The notes: a model not told the origin generated them from the letters alone. A stretch of 64,000 bases of DNA from Nocardia sp. NBC_00416 (GCF_036032445.1 NZ_CP107932.1:4156501-4220500); one strand, 5' to 3'; counted from the stretch's first letter, positions 34,449-44,176 are shown. Translations and numbers: made by a program.

Positions 34449-35399
34449 TCAACGGCCGGCCAATGCGCGCAAGAAGAACCCCAGGTTGGCAGGCCGCTCC
34501 GCGATCCGGCGCATCAGATATCCGTACCACTGCTGTCCGTAGGGCAGATACACCCGCACGAAATCCCCTCGGTCGGCCAGGCGCAGTTGTTCGTCGGTGC
34601 GGATGCCGTACAGCATCTGGTACTCCAGTTCACCCGCGCGGCGGCCCGTAATCGTCGCGAGGTCGGCCGCCGCCGCGATCACTACGGGATCGTGCGAGGC
34701 CACCAGCGGACGACCCGCGCCGCGCATCAGAACCCGGAGGCAGCGCAGGTAGGCGCGGTCCACGTCGACCCGCCGCTGGTAGGCCACCGTCTCCGGCTCC
34801 CGGTAGGCGCCCTTGCACAGGCGTACCCGCGCACCCGCGTCGGCGAGGTCGCGGCAGTCGGCTTCACTGCGGTACAGGTAGGCCTGGATCACGGTGCCCA
34901 GCCACGGAAAGTCAGGGCGCACCTCCCGGATCGCAGCAAGGGTCGCCGCGGTGGTGGTGTGGTCTTCGGCATCCACGGTGACCCACACCCCGGCTTCGGC
35001 GGCTTTGGTGCACAGAACGCGCAGGTTCTCGGTCGCGATCGCCGGGCCGTCGGGGCCGAGCGCCTGCCCGAGCGCGGACAGTTTGACCGAGACCTCCAGC
35101 GCCGCGGCACCGGCCGGCACCTCGGAGGTGTGCAGAGCCGCCAGATCGTTGATCAGGGCAATGTACTCGGCGACCGCGGTGTCGGCCCGCACGCGGTCGG
35201 TGGTGTTCTCGCCGAGGAAATCGACGCTCACCGCCCGCCCGCTCATCAGCAGCGTCCGGGCCGCCTCGACCAGTTCCGACCGCGCCTCACCCGGTACGAA
35301 GCGCTGGACCATCGACGCCGTGGCCGGGCTCGTGGTCAGGGTTCGTTTCACCCGATCCGATCCCGCCGCCGCCAGAATCGCCGGGCGCAGCGGGTTCAC
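34449..35399 (-). CDS. putB: Proline dehydrogenase
   Basis: 316 residues, monofunctional FAD-dependent proline dehydrogenase. It oxidises proline to pyrroline-5-carboxylate. Seen: SVDFLGENTTDRVRA, VSVKLSALGQAL, VTVDAEDHTTT, IQAYLYRSEADCRDL, VRLCKGAYREPETVAYQRR and RVYLPYGQQWYGYLMRRIAER, all family-typical barrel strands with the conserved Lys, Tyr and Arg pair that hold proline. GTG start with GGGAG at 6 nt. It lies 58 nt downstream of rocA on the same strand, so the two steps form an operon. Confidence 0.95.
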   Translation of the reverse strand: MNPLRPAILAAAGSDRVKRTLTTSPATASMVQRFVPGEARSELVEAARTLLMSGRAVSVDFLGENTTDRVRADTAVAEYIALINDLAALHTSEVPAGAAALEVSVKLSALGQALGPDGPAIATENLRVLCTKAAEAGVWVTVDAEDHTTTAATLAAIREVRPDFPWLGTVIQAYLYRSEADCRDLADAGARVRLCKGAYREPETVAYQRRVDVDRAYLRCLRVLMRGAGRPLVASHDPVVIAAAADLATITGRRAGELEYQMLYGIRTDEQLRLADRGDFVRVYLPYGQQWYGYLMRRIAERPANLGFFLRALAGR

Positions 35400-35457
35400 C
35401 GTAGCTCCCCGTCGGCCGGTCCGCCGGGGTCGCCGGATCCGGACCGGGACCGGCGGT

Positions 35458-37095
35458 TCACTCCGGCTCCATATGCGGATAGCGGTGATCGGTGTGCGGC
35501 ACGAAGGTTTCCTTCAGGGCGCGTGGGGCCACCCAACGCAGCAGGTTCAGCGGCGACCCGGCCTTGTCGTCGGTACCCGAGGCCCTGGCCCCGCCGAAAG
35601 GTTGCTGCCCGACCACGGCGCCGGTGGGTTTGTCGTTGACATAGAAATTGCCGGCCGCGAATCGCAATTGCTGCGCCGCCTGCTCGACCGCATGCCGGTC
35701 CTGGGCGAATACCGCACCGGTGAGAGCGTACGGTGCGGCCGATTCCACCTCGGCCAGGATCGTCGGGTAGGCGTCGGGCTGGGAATCGTCGTAGACGTGC
35801 ACCGACAGGATCGGGCCGAAGTATTCGGTAGCGAACGATTCGTCGCGCGGATCGTCGGCGAGCAGCACGGTCGGCCGGACGAACCAGCCCTCGCTGTCGT
35901 CGAATGTTCCGCCCACCGGAATCTCCACACCCGCGGATCGCGCGCGCTCGATCGCGCGCACGCTCTTGTCATAGGCCCGGCGATCGATCACCGCCCCGCC
36001 GAAATTCGACAGATCGGCGATATCGCCGTAACTCAGGCTCTGCGCGATCCCGAGAAAATCGTCGCCCATCTCCCGCCACAGCGACCGCGGCAGATAGGCG
36101 CGCGAGGCGGCCGAACACTTCTGGCCCTGATATTCGTAGGCGCCACGGATCATCGCGGTGCGCAGTGCGGCGGGCTCCGCGGAAGGATGCGCGACGATGA
36201 AGTCCTTACCGCCGGTCTCTCCGACGATCCGCGGATATCCGTGGTAACGCCCGATATTGGACCCCACCTGGTTCCACAGCGATTGGAAGGTGGCGCCGGA
36301 GCCGGTGAAATGGATACCGGCCAGGCGGGGATCGGCGAGCGCGACCTCGGAGAGATCCCGCCCGTCGCCGGTGACCATATTGATCACGCCGGGCGGCAAT
36401 CCGGCGGCCTCCAGCAGTTTCATCGTGTAATAGGCGGCCAGTGTCTGGGTGGGCGAGGGCTTCCACACCACGGTATTGCCCATGAGTGCGGGCGCGGTGG
36501 GCAGATTTCCCGCGATAGCGGTGAAATTGAAGGGGGTGATCGCGTAGACGAAACCCTCCAGCGGGCGGTAATCGAGCCGATTCCACACGCCCGCACCGGA
36601 CTGCGGCTGCTGTTCCAGGATGCCGCGGGCGAATGCGACGTTGAACCGCCAGAAATCGACCAGTTCGCACGGCGCGTCGATCTCGGCCTGCGCCACCGAT
36701 TTCGACTGCCCCAGCATCGTCGCCGCGGCCAGCGTCTCCCGCCACGGCCCCGACAGCAGATCCGCGGCGCGCAGAAACACCGCGGCGCGTTCGTCGAACG
36801 GCAGCGACCGCCAGCCGGGCGCGGCGGCGGTAGCGGCATCGATCGCCGCGGCCGCCTCGGTATGGGTGGTATCGGTATAGGTCCCGAGCACCAGCCGGTG
36901 GCGATGCGGCGCGACGATCCGGCGTCGCTCACCGATTCCCGGCCGATGTTTACCGCCGATGACCATAGGGATATCGACGGCGCTATCGGAGAGATCGGCG
37001 AGCTTCCCGAGCAACCGTTTCCGCTCAGGGCTGCCCGGCGCGTACGTGTGCACCGGCTCGTTACCGGGGGTGGGGACAACTGTGACAGCGTCCAT
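35458..37095 (-). CDS. rocA: L-glutamate gamma-semialdehyde dehydrogenase
   Basis: 545 residues. It converts glutamate semialdehyde (from pyrroline-5-carboxylate) to glutamate with NAD+. Seen: YAITPFNFTAIAGNLPTAPA, VVWKPSPTQ (NAD-binding), GIHFTGSGATFQSLW, the general-base glutamate in IVGETGGKDFIV, and the catalytic cysteine in YQGQKCSAASRAY. The ATG at 37095 is preceded by TAGCCT at 5 nt. A longer reading to 37224 has no support. Operon partner of putB. Confidence 0.95.
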   Translation of the reverse strand: MDAVTVVPTPGNEPVHTYAPGSPERKRLLGKLADLSDSAVDIPMVIGGKHRPGIGERRRIVAPHRHRLVLGTYTDTTHTEAAAAIDAATAAAPGWRSLPFDERAAVFLRAADLLSGPWRETLAAATMLGQSKSVAQAEIDAPCELVDFWRFNVAFARGILEQQPQSGAGVWNRLDYRPLEGFVYAITPFNFTAIAGNLPTAPALMGNTVVWKPSPTQTLAAYYTMKLLEAAGLPPGVINMVTGDGRDLSEVALADPRLAGIHFTGSGATFQSLWNQVGSNIGRYHGYPRIVGETGGKDFIVAHPSAEPAALRTAMIRGAYEYQGQKCSAASRAYLPRSLWREMGDDFLGIAQSLSYGDIADLSNFGGAVIDRRAYDKSVRAIERARSAGVEIPVGGTFDDSEGWFVRPTVLLADDPRDESFATEYFGPILSVHVYDDSQPDAYPTILAEVESAAPYALTGAVFAQDRHAVEQAAQQLRFAAGNFYVNDKPTGAVVGQQPFGGARASGTDDKAGSPLNLLRWVAPRALKETFVPHTDHRYPHMEPE

Positions 37096-37183
37096 ACCCC
37101 AGGCTAGCGCCGCACGACCCCGACCGCCCGCACTCGACGCGCGGATATGTGCGGAGTCGTTATCGCACCCGCGAGCGCGGACC

Positions 37184-38302
37184 CTATCCGCGCAGCCGGT
37201 CGGCCGCCGCGTCGATCCGCTCATCGGTGGCCGTCAACGCGATACGCACGTGCTCGGCTCCGGCCGGACCGTAGAAATCGCCGGGAGCAGCCAGGATGCC
37301 GCGCTCGGCGAGCCAATCGAGGGTGTCCCGGCACGGTTCGCCGCGGGTGGACCACAGATACAGACCGGCCGCGGAATCATCGATCCGGAAACCCGCGTCC
37401 AGCAGCGCGGCCCGCAGGGTCTCCCGGCGCGCCCGATAGCGTTCCCGCTGTACCGACTCGTGCTCGTCGTCGCCGAGGGCCGCCGCCATGGCCGCCTGGA
37501 TCGGGAACGGCACCATCATGCCGGAATGCTTGCGCACCTCCAGCAGCTCCGCCACCAACTCCGGATCACCGGCCACGAATCCGGCCCGGTAACTCGCCAG
37601 ATTCGAAGTCTTGGACAGCGAATGCACCGCCAGCAGGCCGGTATGGTCGCCGTCGCACACCCGCGGATCCAGAATCGACACCGCCGGTTCCTCCCAGGCC
37701 AGGCCCAGGTAGCACTCGTCGGAGGCGACCACCGCGCCGCGTTCCCGCGCGAAGGAGACCACTTTGCGCAGGTGTTCGAGCCCCAATACCCGGCCGGTGG
37801 GGTTCGACGGCGAATTCAGGTAGATCAGCGCCGGATGCTCCGGCCCGAGCCGCGTGAGGCCGTCCGCACGCAGAATCCGTGTCCCCGCCAGCAGCCCACC
37901 GACCTCATAGGTGGGATAGGCGACCTCGGGAATCACCACCAGATCGGCGGGACCCAGACCGAGCAGCCGGGGCAGACCCGCGATCAACTCCTTGGTGCCG
38001 ATCACCGGCAGCACGGCCGCCTGATCCACCCCGGTGATACCGAACCGCCGCGTCAGCGCGGCCACCGCCGCGGCCCGCAACTGCGGCGTGCCGTGTGTGG
38101 TCGGGTACCCCGGCACATCGGATACCGCGCTCAACGCCGACCTGATCAACGGGTCGACCGGATCGACCGGAGTGCCCACCGACAAATCGACGAGCCCATC
38201 CGGATGCGCTGCCGCCCTGGCCTTCACACCCGCGATGGTGTCCCATGGGAATTCGGGCAATGCCGCGCTCACGCGGGGACGGCGGGAAACATCGGTGCTC
38301 AT
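37184..38302 (-). CDS. dapC: Succinyldiaminopimelate transaminase
   Basis: 372 residues, fold-type I PLP aminotransferase. It makes N-succinyl-LL-diaminopimelate from the keto precursor and glutamate, between DapD and DapE. Seen: YPTTHGTPQLR, LNSPSNPTG, SDECYLGLAWE and the PLP lysine K231 in HSLSKTSNLASYRAGF. It follows the ferredoxin gene by 12 nt on the same strand, as in mycobacteria, where the neighbour of fdxC is dapC. This supports the dapC call over other class I aminotransferases. Confidence 0.93.
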   Translation of the reverse strand: MSTDVSRRPRVSAALPEFPWDTIAGVKARAAAHPDGLVDLSVGTPVDPVDPLIRSALSAVSDVPGYPTTHGTPQLRAAAVAALTRRFGITGVDQAAVLPVIGTKELIAGLPRLLGLGPADLVVIPEVAYPTYEVGGLLAGTRILRADGLTRLGPEHPALIYLNSPSNPTGRVLGLEHLRKVVSFARERGAVVASDECYLGLAWEEPAVSILDPRVCDGDHTGLLAVHSLSKTSNLASYRAGFVAGDPELVAELLEVRKHSGMMVPFPIQAAMAAALGDDEHESVQRERYRARRETLRAALLDAGFRIDDSAAGLYLWSTRGEPCRDTLDWLAERGILAAPGDFYGPAGAEHVRIALTATDERIDAAADRLRG

Positions 38303-38314
38303 CGTCGGATCGCT

Positions 38315-38638
38315 CTACTCTTCGGCCATCGGCGGCAACTCTTTGATGAACGCCGGATCGGAATCGACCTTGCCCAGCTTGGTGGCGCCGCCCGGCGAAC
38401 CCAGCTCATCGAAGAAGTCGACATTGGCGTTGACGTAACCGCTCCACTGATCCGGGGTGTCGTCCTCGTAGAAGATCGCCTCCACCGGGCAGACCGGCTC
38501 ACACGCACCACAGTCAACGCATTCGTCGGGATGGATGTAGAGCATGCGGCCGCCCTCGTAGATGCAGTCCACAGGGCATTCTTCGATGCACGCCTTGTCC
38601 TTCACGTCAACGCACGGTTCGGCGATGATGTACGTCAC
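38315..38638 (-). CDS. fdxC: Seven-iron ferredoxin
   Basis: 107 residues. Cysteines C9, C17, C21, C25, C40, C43, C46 and C50 lie in the pattern of a [3Fe-4S][4Fe-4S] ferredoxin (CIEECPVDCIYEG and CVDCGACEPVCPVEAI), followed by a C-terminal extension with WSGYVNANVDFFDELGSPGG. It shuttles electrons in the cytoplasm. The GTG start has AGGAG 7 nt upstream. It heads a two-gene unit with dapC. A longer in-frame reading has no support. Confidence 0.95.
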   Translation of the reverse strand: MTYIIAEPCVDVKDKACIEECPVDCIYEGGRMLYIHPDECVDCGACEPVCPVEAIFYEDDTPDQWSGYVNANVDFFDELGSPGGATKLGKVDSDPAFIKELPPMAEE

Positions 38639-38767
38639 TCCCGCTCTCCTAGTCTTCCTTCTTCTCCGGGTCACTGCGCCCGCGCACAAGTATCCCCGGC
38701 GCCCCACAGGCTACCCCCGGTGAGCCTGCCCTAATTAGAGACGAGTCCGCGGTACGCGCTCCTGGTT

Positions 38768-41347
38768 CTACACCAGTTCCAAACCAGGCACCGGACCGCG
38801 CCGCGGCGGAACCCCATAGGTCGTGGTGCGTTCCCGGACCGGGCGGCCGATACCCTCCGCGATCTCTGTGAGTTCGGCCACGGTCTTCGCCGACCCGTGC
38901 TGCGAACCGGCCATCCGGGAAATGGTCTCCTCCATCAGCGTGCCGCCGAGATCGTTGGCGCCGCTGCTCAGCATCACCTGGGTGCCGGTGGTGCCGAGTT
39001 TCACCCAGCTGGTCTGGATGTTGTCGATCCGGCCGTGCAGCATGATCCGGGACAGCGCGTGCGCGGCGCGGTTGTCGCGGTTGGTCGGGCCGGGGCGGGA
39101 CGCGCCCGCCAGGTAGAGCGGGGCACTCTGGTGCACGAACGGCAGCAGCACGAACTCGGTGAAACCACCGGTTTCGTCCTGGATACCGCGCAGCACACGC
39201 AGATGCCCGACCCAGTGGCTCGGGTTGTCGACATGCCCGTACATCATGGTCGAACTGGATCGGATCCCCACCTGGTGCGCCGTGGTGACCACGTCGATCC
39301 AGGCGGAGGCGGGCAGTTTGCCCTTGGTCAGCACCCACCGGACCTCGTCGTCCAGGATCTCGGCGGCCGTTCCCGGGATGGTGCCCAGACCGGCCTCGCG
39401 CAGCGCGGTCAGCCAGTCCCGCACGCTCTGGCCGCCCCGGGAGGCGCCGTTCACGATTTCCATCGGACTGAACGCGTGCACGTGCATGGACGGCACCCGC
39501 GCCTTGACCGCGCGCACCAGGTCCGCGTACCCGGTGACCGGCAGGTCGGGATCGATACCGCCCTGCATGCAGACCTCGGTCGCACCGTCGACGTAGGCCT
39601 CCCAGGCCCGGTCGGCGACCTCGTCGGTGCTGAGGGTGAACGCGTCGGCGTCACCTTTACGCTGCGCGAACGCACAGAATCGGCACCCGGTGTAGCAGAT
39701 ATTGGTGAAGTTGATATTGCGGTTCACCACATAGGTGACGTCGTCGCCGTTGACGTCGCGGCGCAACTGGTCGGCCAGCCCCGCGACGGCCTCCAGGTCG
39801 GCTCCGTCGGCGGTGGCCAGCGCCAGATACTGGGCGTCGGAGAGGCCGGCCGGGTCCCGCTCCGCGGCGCGCAGCGCGGCCAGCACATCCGAATCCAGCC
39901 GTTGCGGCGCGGCGGCCAGATCGCGGACCTGTTCGCGAATCGTGTCCCAGTCGCCGAACGCGTTGTCGATATCGCTGCGGGTGTCGGTATTGCGGCCGGA
40001 AGTGTCGATCGCGGTGTTCAGATCGGTCCGGCCCGCCGACTCCCAGGACTCGTCGGGTTCCTGCCAGGGCAGTCCCACCGGGAGAGCGCCGGCTTTCGCG
40101 AGACCGGTCTCCGGATCGGTGAGGGCCGCGACGTGGACTCCGATCCGCGGATCGATCCACGGGCTCCCGGCGCGCACGTACTTCGGATGCGCGGAGGTGC
40201 GTTCCACCAGTTCGAAACCGGCGGCGGCGGTGATCTCGGCGAGGCTGTCCAGGTTGGGCCAGGGCCGTTCGGGGTTCACATGGTCGGGCGTCACGGGCGA
40301 CACCCCGCCCCAGTCGTCGATCCCGGCTTCCAGCAGCGCGCGGCATTCCTCGCCGGATACCAGATTCGGCGGCGCCTGCACCGAGACATCGGGCCCGAGC
40401 AGCAGCCGGGTCACCGCGATGGTGGCCCGGAATTCCGTCAGATCGGCGTCCGGGGCGTGGCGCATGGCGGTGTCGTCCTTGGCCCGGAAGTTCTGCACGA
40501 TGACTTCCTGGATATGACCGAACGCCTTGTGCTGTTTGCGGATCGCGGCAATGGTGTCCGCGCGCTCGGCGATGGTCTCGCCGATGCCCACCAGGATCCC
40601 GGTGGTGTAGGGCACCGACAGCCGGCCCGCGTCGGTGATGGCGCGCAGCCGTACCGCGGGATCCTTGTCGGGGCTGCCGTAATGGCAGTTGCCCTTCTCG
40701 GTGAACAGCCGGGTCGAGGTGGTCTCCAGCATCATGCCCATCGACTGCGCGACCGGTTTCAGCCGGGAGATCTCCTCCCACGACATCACACCGGGATTCA
40801 GATGCGGCAGCAGCCCGGTCTCCTCGAGCACCAGGATGGAGACCGCGCGCAAATAGTCCAGAGTCGAGTCGTAGCCGCGCTCGTCCAGCCACTGCGCGGC
40901 CTCCGGCCAACGGGCCTCGGGCCGATCACCGAGGGTGAACAGCGCCTCCTTGCAGCCCAATTCGGCGCCCCGGCGGGCGATCTCGAGGACCTCGTCGGGT
41001 TCCAGGAACATCCCGCGACCCTGCGCGCGCAGTTTGCCCGGCACCGTCACGAAAGTGCAGTAGTGGCAGGTGTCGCGGCAGAGGTGGGTGAGCGGGATGA
41101 AGACATTGCGCGAGTAGGTGATGGTGGCCGGCCGTCCAGCCGAGGCGAGCCCGGCGTCGCGCACCCGTGCCGCGCTGCGGGACAGGTCGGCCAGGTCGTC
41201 GCCGCGCGCGTGCAGCAGGACCGTCGCCTCGTCGACGTTCAAGGTGACCCCGTCACGTGCCCGGCGCAGTGCCCGGCGCATCGCGGCAGGGGTCGGCACA
41301 GGGGTCGGGACGGTCGGTTCGGGTAGGTCGGTCACGCCCTCGATCAT
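38768..41347 (-). CDS. fbiC: FO synthase (F420 biosynthesis), two radical-SAM domains
   Basis: 859 residues. It fuses the CofG and CofH halves that build the deazaflavin FO from tyrosine and a pyrimidine precursor. Each half has a radical-SAM CxxxCxxC motif: C90-C94-C97 in CRDTCHYCTF and CYTGCRFCAF near residue 550. Other family blocks are LFTLGDRPEARWPEA, QSMGMMLETTSTRL and ELCMQGGI-like TEVCMQGGIDPDLP. F420 is used by the two PPOX-class oxidoreductases in this window. Start uncertain: GTG at 41335 is an alternative. It faces the PH-domain pair divergently. Confidence 0.96.
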   Translation of the reverse strand: MIEGVTDLPEPTVPTPVPTPAAMRRALRRARDGVTLNVDEATVLLHARGDDLADLSRSAARVRDAGLASAGRPATITYSRNVFIPLTHLCRDTCHYCTFVTVPGKLRAQGRGMFLEPDEVLEIARRGAELGCKEALFTLGDRPEARWPEAAQWLDERGYDSTLDYLRAVSILVLEETGLLPHLNPGVMSWEEISRLKPVAQSMGMMLETTSTRLFTEKGNCHYGSPDKDPAVRLRAITDAGRLSVPYTTGILVGIGETIAERADTIAAIRKQHKAFGHIQEVIVQNFRAKDDTAMRHAPDADLTEFRATIAVTRLLLGPDVSVQAPPNLVSGEECRALLEAGIDDWGGVSPVTPDHVNPERPWPNLDSLAEITAAAGFELVERTSAHPKYVRAGSPWIDPRIGVHVAALTDPETGLAKAGALPVGLPWQEPDESWESAGRTDLNTAIDTSGRNTDTRSDIDNAFGDWDTIREQVRDLAAAPQRLDSDVLAALRAAERDPAGLSDAQYLALATADGADLEAVAGLADQLRRDVNGDDVTYVVNRNINFTNICYTGCRFCAFAQRKGDADAFTLSTDEVADRAWEAYVDGATEVCMQGGIDPDLPVTGYADLVRAVKARVPSMHVHAFSPMEIVNGASRGGQSVRDWLTALREAGLGTIPGTAAEILDDEVRWVLTKGKLPASAWIDVVTTAHQVGIRSSSTMMYGHVDNPSHWVGHLRVLRGIQDETGGFTEFVLLPFVHQSAPLYLAGASRPGPTNRDNRAAHALSRIMLHGRIDNIQTSWVKLGTTGTQVMLSSGANDLGGTLMEETISRMAGSQHGSAKTVAELTEIAEGIGRPVRERTTTYGVPPRRGPVPGLELV

Positions 41348-41536
41348 GCGGCACACATCCGGAACTGTCTCCTCCCAGGTCGTTGAGCGTTCACAACCCC
41401 GGCGCATGTCGGGCTATTCCGTGCAGGTCGGGGCGGATGGAGAGATTCGGGCGGCCGCGGCGCGCGCCGGGACCGGGCCGGCGATCGATGCGTCCCGGGC
41501 CAGCGCAGCTCCGCGCTACCGTGCGACGATGAATAT

Positions 41537-42049
41537 ATGTCGCCGGACAGCCCGCCGCGGTCACCGAATCTGCTGACCGACCCCTCGTGGCGGCCGAGTC
41601 CCCGCGCGAAGACCGTGTGGACCGTGCAGATCGCGCTGGCATGGCTCGCCGTGTTCGCCGCGTTGCTCGGGTGGGTCGCGCTCGATCCGGGGCGGCGGCC
41701 CTGGCAGGTGGCGGCGGCCGTGATCGTGGTGCCGGTCGCGGTGTTCGCCGCCGTCGCGGTGCCCCGCTGGCGGTATCGAGTCCACCGCTGGGAGGTGACC
41801 GACGAAGCCGTGTACACCCGGGTGGGCTGGTTGACCCAGGAGAGCCGGGTCGCGCCGATTTCCCGCGTACAGACGGTGGATACCGAACGAGGTCCGCTGG
41901 AGCGCCTGCTCGACCTGTCGACGGTCACCGTGACCACCGCCTCCTCGGCCGGCGCCGTGCACATCAGCCTGCTCGACCGGGCGGTCGCCGAACAGACGGT
42001 GACGAGACTGACCGAGATCGCGTCCCGGCACCGCGGTGACGCGACATGA
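41537..42049 (+). CDS. PH-domain (YdbS-like) membrane protein
   Basis: 170 residues. Two membrane helices (VQIALAWLAVFAALLGWVAL and VAAAVIVVPVAVFAAVAV) are followed by a bacterial PH domain type 2 (WRYRVHRWEVTDEAVYTRVG, WLTQESRVAPISRVQTVDTE, LLDLSTVTVTTASSAGAVHI). Such proteins are uncharacterised; in Bacillus the pair YdbS/YdbT is linked to resistance against an amylolysin-type antibiotic. The stop overlaps the next gene's start (ATGA), so the two are coupled. Confidence 0.88.
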   Translation: MSPDSPPRSPNLLTDPSWRPSPRAKTVWTVQIALAWLAVFAALLGWVALDPGRRPWQVAAAVIVVPVAVFAAVAVPRWRYRVHRWEVTDEAVYTRVGWLTQESRVAPISRVQTVDTERGPLERLLDLSTVTVTTASSAGAVHISLLDRAVAEQTVTRLTEIASRHRGDAT

Positions 42050-43743
42050 CCGAACCGTGTTCGGCGCCGGGCGGGGAGCCGGCCGCCGCACCGGATGCGG
42101 GCGGACCGGCGCGGACGGATGCGGGAGCTTCGGCCGGCGCGGACGGCGCGGAGCCGTGGCTACGTCTCGATCGCCGCATGCTGCTGGTGCATCCCGTCCA
42201 GGAGGTCGTGAAGTTCCTGCCCGCGGTGATCGGCGCGGTGATCCTCGGCGTCAGCTCCGGTAACCCGCTGTACAGCCTGCTGGGCTTGGTGGCGGTGATT
42301 CCGTACGCACTCACGAAATGGTTCACCACCGCATACCGGGTCGGGCCCACCCACGTCGAATTGCGCACCGGATTGATCCGGCGCAGGCGGCTGTCGGTGC
42401 CGCGCGCGCGGATCCGGTCGGTGGATATCGAAGCCGATCCGCTGCACCGCGTGCTGGGTCTGGCCGTGGTGGTGATCGGTACCGGGCAGGAGGCCGGAGC
42501 CGGCGACCGGTTCACCCTGGACGCCCTTGCCGCCGACCGGGTCCGGCCGCTGCGCGCCGAATTGCTGGCCCACACCCGGCAGCCCCATGTTCGGGCCGAC
42601 GACCCGGACCTCCCGGCGATCCCCGCCGACAGCGAACCCGGTGCCGCGCCGGAGGGTTCCGCGGCCGACCGGGGCGAGGAGATCGGCCACTGGCAGCCGG
42701 GCTGGGTGCGGTACGCACCGCTGTCGCTGACCGGTTTCGCGCTCGCCGCCTCCGCGCTGGGCATCGCCGCGCAGTTCGGGTTCGGCGCCGCCGAGATCAG
42801 TATCAGCCGCAACACGGTCGACAGTGTGCGCGGCGTGGATCTGCTGTCGCTGTCGCTGCTCGGACTGATGGCGCTGGCCGCGTTGGTGGTCGTGGTGAGC
42901 GCGGCGGCCTGCGCACATTATCTGGTCACGAATTTCGGGCTGCGGGTCACCGACCACGGCGCCACCCTGCAGATCCGCCGCGGGCTGTTCACGCTACGCC
43001 GGATAACGCTGGACACCGCGCGTCTGCGCGGCGCGGCCATCCGGGAGCCGTTGCTGTTGCGCCTGGCCGGCGCCGCGCAACTGGAGGCGATCACCACCGG
43101 CGAGAACCCACGGCAGAAGATTCTGCCGCAGTCTCCGCGCGCGGCGGTCGAACGCACGCTGGTCCGGCTACTGCGCCCGCACCGGACCGAATACCCCGCC
43201 GCCACCGGAGTTCCCGCGGCGCACCTCGCGGCACTCGCCGAAGCGCCGCTCACCCGGCACGGTCCCGCTGCCCGGCGGCGTCGCTACGTCCGGGCCTGCT
43301 GGCCCGTCCCCGTCAGCGCCGCAGCTCTGCTGGTGCCGCTCGCGGCCGGATGGCATATCGCACCGTGGTGGTGGCTGCCGCCGTTCGTCCTGGCACCGAT
43401 CTGTGTACTGCTCGCCGAAGACCGCTACCGCGGTCTCGGCCACGCCGTGCTCCCCGCAACCTCCGGCTCCCCGGCCTGGCTGATCGTCCGTTCCGGATCA
43501 CTCGATCGCGAACGCGCCTGTCTCGAAGCGCCCGGTGTCATCGGTTGGACCGTGCGGCAGACCTACTGGCAGCGCCGGGCCGGTCTCGCGACGGTCGGCG
43601 CGGCCACCGCCGCGGGCAAGAAGCTCTACCTCATCGAAGACGTACCGCTGGACCGGGCGTGGCCCGTGATCGAAGCCGTCACTCCCGGGCGACTGGGTCG
43701 CGCCGAGCGCGCCGCCGTGACAGCGAGTTCGAAACCGGCCTGA
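42046..43743 (+). CDS. Multi-PH-domain (YdbT-like) membrane protein
   Basis: 565 residues with three bacterial PH-like domains and about six membrane helices in pairs (LPAVIGAVILGVSSGN and YSLLGLVAVIPYAL near the N-terminus, LSLLGLMALAALVVVVSAAA in the middle, VSAAALLVPLAAGWHIA near the end). PH signatures include VELRTGLIRRRRLSVPRARI and ATLQIRRGLFTLRRITLDTA. It overlaps the smaller YdbS-like gene by ATGA and is presumably its partner in the membrane. Function unknown. It converges with the triplet-repeat protein gene. Confidence 0.88.
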   Translation: MTEPCSAPGGEPAAAPDAGGPARTDAGASAGADGAEPWLRLDRRMLLVHPVQEVVKFLPAVIGAVILGVSSGNPLYSLLGLVAVIPYALTKWFTTAYRVGPTHVELRTGLIRRRRLSVPRARIRSVDIEADPLHRVLGLAVVVIGTGQEAGAGDRFTLDALAADRVRPLRAELLAHTRQPHVRADDPDLPAIPADSEPGAAPEGSAADRGEEIGHWQPGWVRYAPLSLTGFALAASALGIAAQFGFGAAEISISRNTVDSVRGVDLLSLSLLGLMALAALVVVVSAAACAHYLVTNFGLRVTDHGATLQIRRGLFTLRRITLDTARLRGAAIREPLLLRLAGAAQLEAITTGENPRQKILPQSPRAAVERTLVRLLRPHRTEYPAATGVPAAHLAALAEAPLTRHGPAARRRRYVRACWPVPVSAAALLVPLAAGWHIAPWWWLPPFVLAPICVLLAEDRYRGLGHAVLPATSGSPAWLIVRSGSLDRERACLEAPGVIGWTVRQTYWQRRAGLATVGAATAAGKKLYLIEDVPLDRAWPVIEAVTPGRLGRAERAAVTASSKPA

Positions 43744-43825
43744 GCCCGGCGCTCGCGCTTGCGTGGGCATCGTCGTCGACTGTGCGGTCCGGGCGAACGT
43801 GCGCCGCGAACCGAAGGCGGCGGAG

Positions 43826-44176
43826 TCAGGTCTGGCAGTGCCGGGTGGGGGCCACCCGCAGATCCGGTTCGTCCGCGACCACCCGCAGCTCGGGGCGGGT
43901 ATCCGGACTGTGGTGGTCACCCATCCACGACAGCAGCGACCAGCGGGACAGCCCCGACAGCGCCGAGCCGAGACTCAGGAAGGATCCACTGGAGATCGCC
44001 GAGCCGAACGACCCGATGGAACCGATGGACAGCACCGACCCCACGCTGCCGATGGACAGAATCGAATACGCCGACCCGATCGACAGGATCGACCCTTCGG
44101 ATCGGAACGACAGGATCGATCGGGACGAGCGCCGGCTCCGAATGTTGGACTTGTACGAATTCTCGACAGTCGCCAT
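43826..44176 (-). CDS. Ser-x-x triplet-repeat protein, unknown function
   Basis: 116 residues. From S14 to S83 every third residue is serine without exception: 24 consecutive Ser-x-x triplets. Within them a nine-residue unit S-[IV]-L-S-I-G-S-x-[GY] recurs (SILSIGSAY, SILSIGSVG, SVLSIGSIG, SFLSLGSAL). Codons are strongly G/C-ending and the serines use TCG, TCC, AGC and AGT, so the pattern is kept at protein level, not as a simple DNA repeat. The basic start (RSRRSSR) and a non-repetitive acidic tail (RPELRVVADEPDLRV) frame it. No signal peptide. Fold unknown; a solenoid or three-fold helix is conceivable. GTG at 44179 is an alternative start. Confidence 0.75.
   Translation of the reverse strand: MATVENSYKSNIRSRRSSRSILSFRSEGSILSIGSAYSILSIGSVGSVLSIGSIGSFGSAISSGSFLSLGSALSGLSRWSLLSWMGDHHSPDTRPELRVVADEPDLRVAPTRHCQT

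Noticed and set aside
38897..41326. An 809-codon open frame antisense to fbiC
   Set aside because: It is a mirror of strongly biased fbiC codons; the translation is rich in Arg, Gly, His and Gln with no known motif. High-GC genes often leave such open antisense frames.
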